From NCBI RefSeq assembly GCF_000473245.1, contig NC_022524.1, forward strand, positions 3,124,501 to 3,188,500: 64,000 nucleotides of DNA, given 5' to 3'. Positions 18,500 through 26,208 of this stretch are shown here, piece after piece. The notes beneath the pieces are model-generated. The model was not told where the DNA came from, searched no databases, and saw only the letters and a program-made list of their open reading frames with translations. Positions within the stretch are counted from its first letter, which is position 1; each line of letters begins with the position of its first letter. The stretch is from Bacillus infantis NRRL B-14911. GTDB lineage: Bacteria; Bacillota; Bacilli; Bacillales; Cytobacillaceae. Both the position numbers and the translations under genes were made by a program.

Positions 18500-19087
18500 T
18501 CAGAAATAGCGGCTCAGAGTTTCAATTGCGCTGTCCGCAATGACTTCCTTGCCATACTCCAGAAGCCTCCAGCGGGTGATAAGGGATGTGCTTCCATATT
18601 CAGCAAGCATACTGGCGAGCTTTTCAGCATCTTCTGCCAGGATATCATCGAACAATAAGTAATAGCGACCCTCCATATGATAGAGATTTCCGCCACTCAA
18701 TCCCATACCGGCCAGCCTTGTGGAAAGCTGGATGACATCCTCCACATCATTAAAAACAAAAAGGAGATCTTCGTTGTCATCAATTACAACCTGCATGTCA
18801 ATAAAGCCTTCAGAAAGAAGAAAGTCTTCTTCTTCTTCATCCTCCTGCTCCTGCATGGTCACAATCATTACCATGCCCTGGGCCTGCATGGAGAATATCT
18901 CCACCGCGACAGAACCCTGAATGTCTACACCAAATTCATCACTGGCTTCTTCGAGCATCTCATGAAAAAGCTGATGCCATTTAAGGGAGTCCTTCCAAAT
19001 ATCTTCCTTTGTCAGGCCCCGTTCTGTTAAGTCATCTAAAGTCAGGAAAATCTTGATTTTATTGTAGTTTAACCTTTCCAAGCGCAT
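18500..19087 (-). CDS. mecB: Adaptor protein MecB (MecA paralogue)
   Basis: 195 residues from ATG 19087 (MRLERLNYNKIKIFLT), with a GGGGG site 8 bases ahead. The N-terminal domain (LERLNYNKIKIFLTLDDL) is the MecA substrate-binding part. An acidic linker (QEQEDEEEEDF near residue 90) joins it to the C-terminal ClpC-binding domain (LEYGKEVIADSAIETLSRYF region). In B. subtilis MecB/YpbH feeds substrates to ClpCP and affects competence and sporulation. Position beside gudB matches ypbH. Distinction from MecA rests on that position. Confidence 0.9.
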   Translation of the reverse strand: MRLERLNYNKIKIFLTLDDLTERGLTKEDIWKDSLKWHQLFHEMLEEASDEFGVDIQGSVAVEIFSMQAQGMVMIVTMQEQEDEEEEDFLLSEGFIDMQVVIDDNEDLLFVFNDVEDVIQLSTRLAGMGLSGGNLYHMEGRYYLLFDDILAEDAEKLASMLAEYGSTSLITRWRLLEYGKEVIADSAIETLSRYF

Positions 19088-19224
19088 GACAATGCCCCCT
19101 GCCGTGACCAACTCTTAGTTTAGTGTATGAAGGTTATAAAAGATGGTGAGTCGTCTTACTATTTATTCAGCCGGTTTCAGCCGAAGATGCATGACCTGAC
19201 TGATCAGGCCGATTCGTATTTGGT

Positions 19225-20130
19225 TCAGGACATTTGTTCCTTTACCCAGCGTTCCCATTCATCTTTACTATTCCCTAAAATATAGGAGGCATATTTGTCT
19301 TTCTTTTCCCGCGGCATCCGCTCCACTGCAAAACCTCCGAGCCCGATGCTCAGTCCTGAATGCTCCGAATACAGTTTCTCAGCTAATTCAAGCGTTCCTT
19401 GAAGGTTCTCCTTCATAGTGCAAGAAAAGAACAGAAATTTGGGGTTCACTGTTTCAATGACCACATCAATGTCTTTCTCCGCAATGCTGGCACCAAGATA
19501 CACAACTTCAAATCCCTTCCTCCTCAGGAACAGCGTGAAAATGAGCAAGCCCAATTCATGCCACTCGTTTGGCCCGCACACAGCCACTGCCTTTGGCAGG
19601 ATTGAATTATGGGGAAAAGAGTGGAGGATGATGCCGATCCTTGACCGCAGGATAGAAGAAGCAAAATGCTCATGGGCAGTGGTAATCTCGCCTCTTTCCC
19701 ATAAGTCTCCTATCTTGACCAATAAAGAGCCCAGTATATCAACCAGAACCTTATCAATCGTATATAAACTGAATGCCTGATTAATCAGATCATGTGCTTT
19801 GGATTCATCGAATTGAAGCAATGCATCAAGGAGCCTGTCCCCCAGGATTTCAGCATGATTCCCTCCATCCGCTGGAGCTTCAGGGTCTGATTCAAGTACA
19901 TTATTTTCCAGCAGGGATACTGCCTGGCTGATTGTAAATCCCTGATCGATTTTACTGAGCAGCCATCTCAGCGTCTTGACATGTTCTTCTGTATAAAGGC
20001 GATGGCCGGATTCGTTCCGCTTAGGTGCGACCATCTGATAGCGCCTTTCCCAGGCTCTTAAGGTGCCCGGCTGGATGCCGAGCATCTTAGAGACAGCTTT
20101 GATGTTATATTTTCCTTCTTGATTGGCCAT
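19225..20130 (-). CDS. MerR-family regulator with B12-binding domain (CarH-like)
   Basis: 301 residues. The N-terminal MerR helix-turn-helix begins YNIKAVSKMLGIQPGTLRAWERRY (split here as YNIKAVSKMLGI and QPGTLRAWERRY). A helical cap domain (about 95-170) holds LWERGEITTAHEHF, which is the Wx9EH motif of CarH photoreceptors. The C-terminal Rossmann domain has EWHELG (ExHxxG, cobalt-ligand histidine), LGASIAEKD and GLGGFAVER. CarH binds adenosylcobalamin in the dark and releases DNA in light; that role here is inference. No carotenoid gene lies nearby. It has its own promoter and GGAGG site. Confidence 0.85.
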   Translation of the reverse strand: MANQEGKYNIKAVSKMLGIQPGTLRAWERRYQMVAPKRNESGHRLYTEEHVKTLRWLLSKIDQGFTISQAVSLLENNVLESDPEAPADGGNHAEILGDRLLDALLQFDESKAHDLINQAFSLYTIDKVLVDILGSLLVKIGDLWERGEITTAHEHFASSILRSRIGIILHSFPHNSILPKAVAVCGPNEWHELGLLIFTLFLRRKGFEVVYLGASIAEKDIDVVIETVNPKFLFFSCTMKENLQGTLELAEKLYSEHSGLSIGLGGFAVERMPREKKDKYASYILGNSKDEWERWVKEQMS

Positions 20131-20169
20131 TTATTATCCTCCGTTTACAGCGTACAGTTCCATACATCC

Positions 20170-20198
20170 ATTATAGGTACCCTTAGGATGTGTGTAAA
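20170..20198 (-). promoter_or_regulatory. Consensus sigma-A promoter of the MerR/B12 regulator gene
   Basis: Minus-strand TTTACA (20193-20198), 17 bp, TATAAT (20170-20175), about 40 bases ahead of the start codon. ACA-ending hexamers recur around it (TATACA, TTTACA), so autoregulation by the encoded protein is possible but unproven. Confidence 0.65.
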
Positions 20199-20230
20199 CT
20201 TTGTATAGGCTATGGATACCCTTTGTTAAA

Positions 20231-21013
20231 TCAGCCTTTACGGCCAAGACGGACTAAGTGGGTTTCCGCCCTGGCACCGAGCCTCAAAGGAAGCGCAGTA
20301 GTTCCATATCCATTGCTGATGAGCAGAGTTGCCCTATCCATTGTTTTTACTTTCCCTTTTTCATAAGGGCTGTAACCTAGAATGTGTATTTGTCCTCCAT
20401 GGGTGTGACCGCTTAATACCAGCCGGATTTCATGTCTTTTCTCAATCTTCCCTATGATGGAAGGATTATGGCAGGCGAGGATCCTGAAGCCTGATGGCCC
20501 GGCATCCTGAAGAGCCAGATCCAGCCGGTCCCTCCCTTTCCCGACATCGTCCACACCCATGAGGATCATGGTATCCCCATTTTCTGCTTCGAAAGAAACA
20601 GCTGTGTTATCCAGTATTTTAACACCGCTTTCCAGCAGGAGCGCATCCAGCTCCCTATGATCAAGCTCATAGTCGTTATTGCCCCAGACAAAGTAAGCCG
20701 GACCGACTGTTTTTAGTTTTTCAATATTCTCCTTCACTAAGGAGAAGGGCACTCCTTTTTCAGCCAGATCTCCGCCTATTATAACCAAGTCTGCTTTCCC
20801 TTTGACCTGTTCCAGCAGCTTATCTGAAACTTTGCGGCGGTGGATATCGGAAATGAAGAAAATTGTGACGCTTCCGAACCCTGCCGGGAAATCTTCAAAC
20901 TCCAGTTCATTATGTATGACCCTGTCCTGAAAGGCTTCTTTTGCCATGTAGCCAAGGAGGCAGGTTCCAATTAACACGAGGATTATGATGATTGCAAAAA
21001 TATAAATGTCCAT
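20231..21013 (-). CDS. ypbG: Metallophosphoesterase YpbG
   Basis: 260 residues from ATG 21013 (GGGAGCGGG just ahead). One N-terminal membrane helix (IYIFAIIIILVLIGTCLLGY) anchors a calcineurin-like domain. Metal-binding motifs are in order: SDIHRRK (DxH, near 58), GGDLAEKG (GDxxxxG, near 85), WGNNDYELD (GNxD/H variant GNND, near 110), ACHNPS (near 175) and SGHTHGGQIH (GHxHGGQ, near 195). The substrate is unknown; related membrane enzymes act on UDP-sugars or phosphodiesters. Its place near mecB fits ypbG of B. subtilis. Confidence 0.9.
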   Translation of the reverse strand: MDIYIFAIIIILVLIGTCLLGYMAKEAFQDRVIHNELEFEDFPAGFGSVTIFFISDIHRRKVSDKLLEQVKGKADLVIIGGDLAEKGVPFSLVKENIEKLKTVGPAYFVWGNNDYELDHRELDALLLESGVKILDNTAVSFEAENGDTMILMGVDDVGKGRDRLDLALQDAGPSGFRILACHNPSIIGKIEKRHEIRLVLSGHTHGGQIHILGYSPYEKGKVKTMDRATLLISNGYGTTALPLRLGARAETHLVRLGRKG

Positions 21014-21040
21014 ACCCGCTCCCAAAGTAACAATCTGTTT

Positions 21041-21418
21041 TTACCGCTTCCGGTAAAAGTCTATAGAAATAATACCATATAAAAAGGAAAAAATGAAAAG
21101 CAGGAATGCCTTCCAAAACCCCATAAAAAATAATCCCAGAAAGCAGACCAGCAAAGCTGTAATGCCGGCTGCGGCCACAAACCCTGACGCTGCCCTGCCA
21201 TCCAGCCGCCTTCCGGTTTCAAGTCCCGCTTTCAGGCATGAGGCAAAACTCATAAAGCTGATGCTGAAGGCAAATGCAGCTGCCAGGAATTCCCCGGGGC
21301 TTAAAAGCAGCTGTGCCAGTGCCGCACCAGGCTTAGCCGGAAGTGAAACAGGCAGCCAAATCATAAATAGAAAGCCGCTGAAAAAACCCGACAGCAGCCT
21401 GATCATAAAGAAAAGCAC
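21041..21418 (-). CDS. Small multi-pass membrane protein, unknown
   Basis: 125 residues from GTG 21418, which has GGAGGG 8 bases ahead; an ATG four codons later has poorer spacing. About four hydrophobic segments are seen: LLSGFFSGFLFMIWLPV, FLAAAFAFSISFMSFA, ASGFVAAAGITALLVCFLG and FLLFIFSFLYGIISI. The C-terminus is basic (DFYRKR). I do not recognise the family. It lies between the AcuB-like CBS gene and ypbG, whose start is 28 bases downstream, so cotranscription with ypbG is likely. Confidence 0.7.
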   Translation of the reverse strand: MLFFMIRLLSGFFSGFLFMIWLPVSLPAKPGAALAQLLLSPGEFLAAAFAFSISFMSFASCLKAGLETGRRLDGRAASGFVAAAGITALLVCFLGLFFMGFWKAFLLFIFSFLYGIISIDFYRKR

Positions 21419-21475
21419 AAAAAAATCCCTCCCACACCAATGTATGAAAGAGGGCAGTGTTTGTGCTTTACTTAT

Positions 21476-22108
21476 CTAATCTTCATGAATATCCAACACC
21501 CTGAATCCGGATTCCTCCAGTTTCTTGATGAATTTATCAATATTATCTTTCTTTTCTATTTTCATGACGATCCTGCGGACCAGCTTATCTGTTTCGTCAA
21601 ATGTAACTAGAGAAATGATATGTTCATGGAAATGCCTGGCAATTTCGGAAAGCCTGGCAATCCTTCCCTCTGTTTCGACCGATGTAAAAGCAATCCTTAC
21701 CCCGGGACGGTTGGTTCCAAATGCCGATTGAAACTGGACCATAACATCGAAGCGGGTCACTACGCCGAGGAATTTGCCTGATGCATCCACAACCGCAAGC
21801 AGCGGGAAGTCTTTAAGGTCAAGGAGAAGCCTTTCAAAAATCTCATTGCCGCGGAGGACCACTTCCCTATGATCCGCAATGTCCCTGACCTTTGTCCCTT
21901 CTAAATATGTCTCTTTTTCCTGATTGGAATTAAAATAGCTTTCATAAATTCCGTACCTCGTGATGATGCCGGCATATTTCTCTCCATCCAGCACCGGCAG
22001 GCCGTCGATCTGATGCTTTTCAAGCTGCTCAAGAGCACTTTGCAGCGTCTCATCGGAGCCTATCGTATAGCACGAGTGTTTAGGAATCATAACGCTTTTG
22101 ACAAACAT
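21476..22108 (-). CDS. CBS-domain protein (AcuB-like, CBS-CBS-ACT layout)
   Basis: About 210 residues from ATG 22108. A GGGGGG tract lies 6 bases ahead, while the ATG two codons earlier directly abuts it. Two CBS motifs cover residues 1-130: LEKHQIDGLPVLDGEKYAGI and DFPLLAVVDASGKFLGVVTR. The C-terminal part (GVRIAFTSVETEGRIARLSE onward) has the alternation of an ACT fold. This is the AcuB layout. CBS pairs usually bind adenosyl ligands; the ligand and target here are unknown. No acuA or acuC lies nearby, so the name is by resemblance only. Confidence 0.82.
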   Translation of the reverse strand: MFVKSVMIPKHSCYTIGSDETLQSALEQLEKHQIDGLPVLDGEKYAGIITRYGIYESYFNSNQEKETYLEGTKVRDIADHREVVLRGNEIFERLLLDLKDFPLLAVVDASGKFLGVVTRFDVMVQFQSAFGTNRPGVRIAFTSVETEGRIARLSEIARHFHEHIISLVTFDETDKLVRRIVMKIEKKDNIDKFIKKLEESGFRVLDIHED

Positions 22109-22230
22109 GGCCATCCCCCCAAAAAAGTAACTGACATCCATATATATTCCCTGTTTTCTGCCAGATTCCTTTATTTTAGGGTGTCTTATTTTTAATTAAA
22201 GGCAATTCTGTGATGCTGATCTTTTCCCAG

Positions 22231-22689
22231 CTATTTATTTTCATGGTAAAGATTTATATCATAGTTTTTTTTCATCATTTCGAATACGATATGACGGTTT
22301 TTCCATTCCTCTTCCTTTTTCCAGAGATCCTTGCTTCTGTCCACGATTTCGCATCGCAGTGCATGATATTCCTTTTCAGCCTTGTCCTTTTTCTCCTTAA
22401 AAAGATTCATTGTCCCGTAAAGCCCTCCTGCTAAAAAGAGCAAATAAAGATTGGCGCTGCTCGATGCGAAGGCGGAAAACATGCTAGCAAACGAATACGA
22501 ATAGGGTTCCATAACCGTATAATATAAATAAATCAGATAAAAAAAGGACACAAAAACCCCTGCCCACATGACTGCAAGATGTCTGGCTTTGTATTTGTCA
22601 AACTTGCGTTTCCGCTCTACTACCTTCTGCAGCATCTGCCTTGCAGCCTGATCTGTCCGCTCATCCAGCATTTGAATTGTTGTTTCCAT
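22231..22689 (-). CDS. ypbF: YpbF family membrane protein (DUF2663)
   Basis: 152 residues from ATG 22689, with GGGGAGGGGG 5 bases ahead. A charged N-terminal helix (ERTDQAARQMLQKVVERKRK) precedes two membrane segments (LAVMWAGVFVSFFYLIYLYY and SSSANLYLLFLAGGLYG). A long charged C-terminal coiled region (KEKKDKAEKEYHALRCEIVD) follows. Position and make-up fit YpbF/DUF2663. Function unknown. The 52-bp array lies just upstream of the gene. Confidence 0.82.
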   Translation of the reverse strand: METTIQMLDERTDQAARQMLQKVVERKRKFDKYKARHLAVMWAGVFVSFFYLIYLYYTVMEPYSYSFASMFSAFASSSANLYLLFLAGGLYGTMNLFKEKKDKAEKEYHALRCEIVDRSKDLWKKEEEWKNRHIVFEMMKKNYDINLYHENK

Positions 22690-22732
22690 ACAATCCCCCT
22701 CCCCTGCCATTATATGAGTTTGTCCGGGGGGA

Positions 22733-22788
22733 TATTCTATCGAAAGGCGGATGGCGCTTGGTCAGCCCCGGCAAGCATAAGACGCATT
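22733..22788. repeat. Fragment of a Bacillus-type intergenic repeat beside array 2
   Basis: It contains GAAAGGCGGATGGCGCTTGG followed by TCAGCCCCGGCAAGCATAAG, close to the left end of the units at 5494 and 5981. Only the left part is present; array 2 begins about ten bases further on. Confidence 0.75.
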
Positions 22789-22798
22789 GTAAATAACT

Positions 22799-23330
22799 GA
22801 GGGTGCCAGTCTCCTTCACTAAGACCCTCTGTTCCCCTTTTTCCCGCATAGAGGGTGCTAGTCCGCTTCACTAAGACCTTCTGGTTCCCTTTTTTCTGCA
22901 TAGAGGGTGTCAGTCCGCTTCACTAAGACCCTCTGTTTCTCTTTTTCACGCATAGAGGGTGCTAGTCCGCTTCACTAAGACCTTCTGTTTCCCTTTTTTC
23001 CACATAGAGGGTGCTAGTCCGCTTCACTAAGACCCTCTGTTTCTCTTTTTTCCGCACAGAAGGTACTAGTCCGCTTCACTAAGACCCTCTGTTTCCCTTT
23101 TTCCCGCATAGAGGGTACTAGTCCGCTTCACTAAGACCTTCTATTTCCCGTTTTTCCGCACAGAGGGTACTAGTCCGCTTCACTAAGACCCCCTGTTTCC
23201 CTTTTTACCGCACAGAGGGTACTAGTCCCTTTCACTAAGACCCTCTGTTTCTCTTTTTCCCGCACAGAGGGTGTTAGTCCGCTTCACTAAAACCCTCTGA
23301 CTCCTTTTATCCGCACAGAAGGTTCCAATT
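22799..23330. repeat. 52-bp-period inverted-repeat array 2 (ten units plus a partial)
   Basis: Units start at 22799, 22851, 22903, 22955, 23007, 23059, 23111, 23163, 23215 and 23267, exactly 52 bp each, with a partial at 23318. A unit reads AGAGGGTGCTAGTCCGCTTC, ACTAAGACCCTCT, then a pyrimidine-rich spacer such as GTTTCCCTTTTTCCCGCAT. AGAGGGT pairs with ACCCTCT and CTAGT with ACTAAG. Arms alternate, so neighbouring units could also pair. Spacers are conserved, unlike CRISPR. It lies between ypbF and the ypbE terminator, has no ORF and is not a coding repeat. Confidence 0.92.
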
Positions 23331-23342
23331 CGCTGCAAACAA

Positions 23343-23371
23343 CAAAAAAACCGGTCCTTCAAGGTACCGGC
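23343..23371 (-). terminator. Rho-independent terminator of ypbE
   Basis: CCGGT (23351-23355) pairs with ACCGG (23366-23370). The minus strand continues TTTTTTTG directly after the ypbE stop. Confidence 0.8.
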
Positions 23372-23372
23372 A

Positions 23373-24095
23373 TTACTGGTTTTGCGGTATTTTCAATACT
23401 TGTCCCACGTGGATTTCATTGCCGGACAGACCGTTTGCCTGCCTGATGATTTCTATCCCGTCCTGTGACTTGAAGTATTTCATTGAAATTCTGAACATCG
23501 TTTCGCCCGGCTGTACTGTGTGTGTAACGAACTCTCCAGAGGTTTCCTTCTGTTCAGGTGCGGGCTTGGCCTGGACCTCACCGGCAGCTTTTTCTTTATC
23601 TGCTGTATTTTCCGGTTCTTTCGCACCAGTTTCAACAGCCGCTGCATCAGATGATTTCTCCAGCTCTGAAGTGCTTGAATCCTGTTTTTCTTCTTGGGCG
23701 GTATCTTTATTTAAATCTTTTGCCTGCTCTTCGCCAGCTGCAGCTTGTTTCTCCTCTTCCGCCGTTTGCTCCCCTGCTGCCGCCGGCTCATCGGCTGTCT
23801 CACCAAAGTCCACCGTCTCGTAGCTCGTCTTGCTTGCTTCTGCAGCCTCTCCGCCAGGCTCATTGTCCATGGAGGTATATATGCTGAATATTGCAATGGG
23901 CAGCAGAATAAAGAAGATGGCCAGCAGGCTCATGACCGGATATTTCAGCTTCCATTTAGTCTTTTTCTTCTTTTGATGGTGAAGGCTGCTCCTCGGGGGG
24001 AGCGCTTCTTTCTTTCTGTCCTTTTGTTCTGTACCGCCGTCTATTTTCTTTCGCAGGCGTTCGGCCTGGTCTCTATAAGGATCCTCTCTGTTCAT
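23373..24095 (-). CDS. ypbE: Membrane-anchored LysM protein YpbE
   Basis: 240 residues. A basic cytosolic N-terminus (HHQKKKKTKWKLKYP) precedes one membrane segment (VMSLLAIFFILLPIAIFSIY, about 52-72). A long Glu/Ala-rich extracellular linker follows, then a C-terminal LysM domain starting VTHTVQPGETMFRISMKYF (about 190-238). LysM binds peptidoglycan GlcNAc, so this likely tethers membrane to wall. Its start overlaps the end of ypbD by 23 bases, so the two are coupled. Function otherwise unknown. Confidence 0.9.
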   Translation of the reverse strand: MNREDPYRDQAERLRKKIDGGTEQKDRKKEALPPRSSLHHQKKKKTKWKLKYPVMSLLAIFFILLPIAIFSIYTSMDNEPGGEAAEASKTSYETVDFGETADEPAAAGEQTAEEEKQAAAGEEQAKDLNKDTAQEEKQDSSTSELEKSSDAAAVETGAKEPENTADKEKAAGEVQAKPAPEQKETSGEFVTHTVQPGETMFRISMKYFKSQDGIEIIRQANGLSGNEIHVGQVLKIPQNQ

Positions 24096-24699
24096 CCAAA
24101 TCCCTTCCTGTTTCCTCTATATTGTCCTGCTTCCGATATCTGATGGAGATGCCCAGTAAAAAATCAATCAGAAAATGCATTACGATCGTGACAGCTAGAT
24201 TACCTGTCTTTAAATAAATGATCCCGATTAAAAAGCTCAATACGATAATATTGACAAACAGGAACCAATTAAATAAATAGCGATAATGGACAGCTGCAAA
24301 GATAATGCTTGAAACCAGCAGCCCGAAGTGAGTCTGAATGACCCCCCTGAACAGCAGCTCTTCACAAAAAGCGACAATAGCTGCAATGACAGCAATATGC
24401 AAAGGGTTCCGGTTCCGGAATATCCGTTCATTGAGGCCGCCATCATCATAGTATGAAGCAGGAACGATTTTCATCAACAGCAGGTCTGCCAGAACAACCG
24501 CAATTCCGGCACCTGCCCCTATATATAAAATATTTAAATCTTCCCAAAAAAACAAGTCGAAAAAGGAAGAAAAATCATTAAATAATATAAAGCCAAGAAT
24601 CGCGGATATCGCAAGAAGCAGCAGCTGTGTTGCATACAAGTGGAACAAGAGGTCTTTATCGGATAATTCCTTGATTATTTCCATATGCTTTTTTTTCAT
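24073..24699 (-). CDS. ypbD: CPBP-family intramembrane metalloprotease YpbD
   Basis: 208 residues and about six membrane segments. The CPBP/Abi signature is present: FCEELLFRGVIQT (EExxxR, near residue 115), FAAVHYRYLFNW (FxxxH, near 145) and a later HFLIDF (near 190). Such proteases cut within membranes; the substrate is unknown. The chosen start ATG 24699 has only a weak GTGAG site, and ATG 24684 is an alternative. It begins 9 bases after the recQ stop and overlaps ypbE. Confidence 0.88.
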   Translation of the reverse strand: MKKKHMEIIKELSDKDLLFHLYATQLLLLAISAILGFILFNDFSSFFDLFFWEDLNILYIGAGAGIAVVLADLLLMKIVPASYYDDGGLNERIFRNRNPLHIAVIAAIVAFCEELLFRGVIQTHFGLLVSSIIFAAVHYRYLFNWFLFVNIIVLSFLIGIIYLKTGNLAVTIVMHFLIDFLLGISIRYRKQDNIEETGRDLDEQRGSL

Positions 24700-24708
24700 T
24701 ATGATCGC

Positions 24709-26208
24709 TCACTTATTGATTAGCATTCCGGCAAGGAGTTCTTTCCAGCCAGCCCTGGCCAGTCCGGAAGATTCCTCTGCCTGTCCAAAATATTTTCCCA
24801 GATCCAGACCGCAAATATCGCAGCAGGAAAGATTTTCAGGCTTTTTGCCTTCCTGAAAATATTCTGCGATTTTTTCCCTCCGGCATGATTTCGAATGGAT
24901 CCAGCGGCCCACTTCCGCAATTTGCCCGTTTTTTATAAGGACCCTTCTGCGGAGAAACTCATTGATCCTGCCAGGAAGATTGTCCGCTCCCTCATCACGC
25001 AGCCTGTCAGAAAGCTCGGTCAGCACCCGCCACTGAATGTCGGTCAGCCCTGCAGGCAGGCGGATTTCTTTTTCATTCTCTGACAGCTCTGAAGCGCCAA
25101 GCCCCTGCGTTTTAAGCAAGGAGAAAACGTAATCAACCTGGTGTTCAGAAGGAAGCTCAGCTTCAGCAAGCTGCAGGGGCAGCTGCTCATCACCCGGCGC
25201 CCAAAGAAGGACGGCTGCGCTTGCTTTGCCATCCCTTCCGGCCCGCCCGATCTCCTGCAGGTAGGACTCCAGCTGGAGAGGCATATGGAAGTGGACAACA
25301 AAACGGATATCGCTTTTGTTGATCCCCATGCCGAAAGCACTTGTGGCACAAACAATGTCAATCTGGCCGTTTACAAATTGCTGCTGGATCAGGATACGGC
25401 TTTCCTGATCCATCCCGCCATGGTAGGCCATCACCTTTTTTGAGCATTTCTCTTTTAGAGACAGAGCTGCCTGTTCGGCCATTTTCTTGCTGGAAAAATA
25501 TATAATCCCCGGTCCGCTGAACAGCTGAACAAGTTCCTGCAGCCTTGATGCCTTTGCCTGGTAGCCGCTGTGCTTCTCGACAGTCAGGCTGATATTGGGC
25601 CTGTCCACAGAAGAAATGACCTGCTCACAGCTTTCCACCTCAAGCCTTGAAATGATATCATTTACTGTCTCGGGTGTCGCGGTAGCTGTCAGTGCCAGTG
25701 TCAGCGGACTGCCAAGCTGTTTTCTAGTTTCGCCAAGGCGAAGATAATCCGGCCTGAAATCATAGCCCCACTGTGAAATGCAATGGGCTTCATCTACTAC
25801 AAATAATGCAATCCTCAGCTTCTTGATCATATTGAGCACAGAAGCTGTATTAAGCATTTCAGGAGAAATAAAGATGAATTTAAAGCTCTGAAGGCTGTCA
25901 AAAGCCCAGCGCTTTTCCTCAAAGCTTAAAAATGAATTGAGTGCAACGACCCTTTTTTCACCGTTCATCTTCATCTGTTCTACCTGGTCCTGCATCAAGG
26001 AAAGGAGCGGCGAAACGATGAGAACAGTGCCCTCAAGCAAGTAGCCCGGCAGCTGGTAGCAGATGGATTTCCCTGTGCCGGTCGGAAGCATTGCCAGTGT
26101 ATGCCGTCCATCCAGGATGGAGGAAATGGCCTCCCTTTGCCCTTTTCTAAAAGATGAGAAGCCGAAATATCTATGGAGCTCTTTTTCAAGCATCATTTCC
26201 GTCGCCAT
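24709..26208 (-). CDS. recQ: ATP-dependent DNA helicase RecQ (short form)
   Basis: 499 residues, close to the short RecQ (YpbC) of B. subtilis. Motif I is MLPTGTGKSICYQLPGY, motif II VVDEAHCISQWGYDFRP (DEAH), motif III LALTATAT, and motifs V-VI include ATSAFGMGINKSDIRFVVHF and QEIGRAGRDG. A zinc-binding cysteine set (CCDICG) comes late, and the HRDC domain is absent. It unwinds DNA 3' to 5' in recombination repair. It overlaps ypbB by 23 bases. GGTGATGG lies ahead of ATG 26208. Confidence 0.95.
   Translation of the reverse strand: MATEMMLEKELHRYFGFSSFRKGQREAISSILDGRHTLAMLPTGTGKSICYQLPGYLLEGTVLIVSPLLSLMQDQVEQMKMNGEKRVVALNSFLSFEEKRWAFDSLQSFKFIFISPEMLNTASVLNMIKKLRIALFVVDEAHCISQWGYDFRPDYLRLGETRKQLGSPLTLALTATATPETVNDIISRLEVESCEQVISSVDRPNISLTVEKHSGYQAKASRLQELVQLFSGPGIIYFSSKKMAEQAALSLKEKCSKKVMAYHGGMDQESRILIQQQFVNGQIDIVCATSAFGMGINKSDIRFVVHFHMPLQLESYLQEIGRAGRDGKASAAVLLWAPGDEQLPLQLAEAELPSEHQVDYVFSLLKTQGLGASELSENEKEIRLPAGLTDIQWRVLTELSDRLRDEGADNLPGRINEFLRRRVLIKNGQIAEVGRWIHSKSCRREKIAEYFQEGKKPENLSCCDICGLDLGKYFGQAEESSGLARAGWKELLAGMLINK

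Noticed and set aside
22799-23330. CRISPR array
   Set aside because: The whole 52-bp unit, including the part that would be spacer, is conserved, and no cas gene is present.
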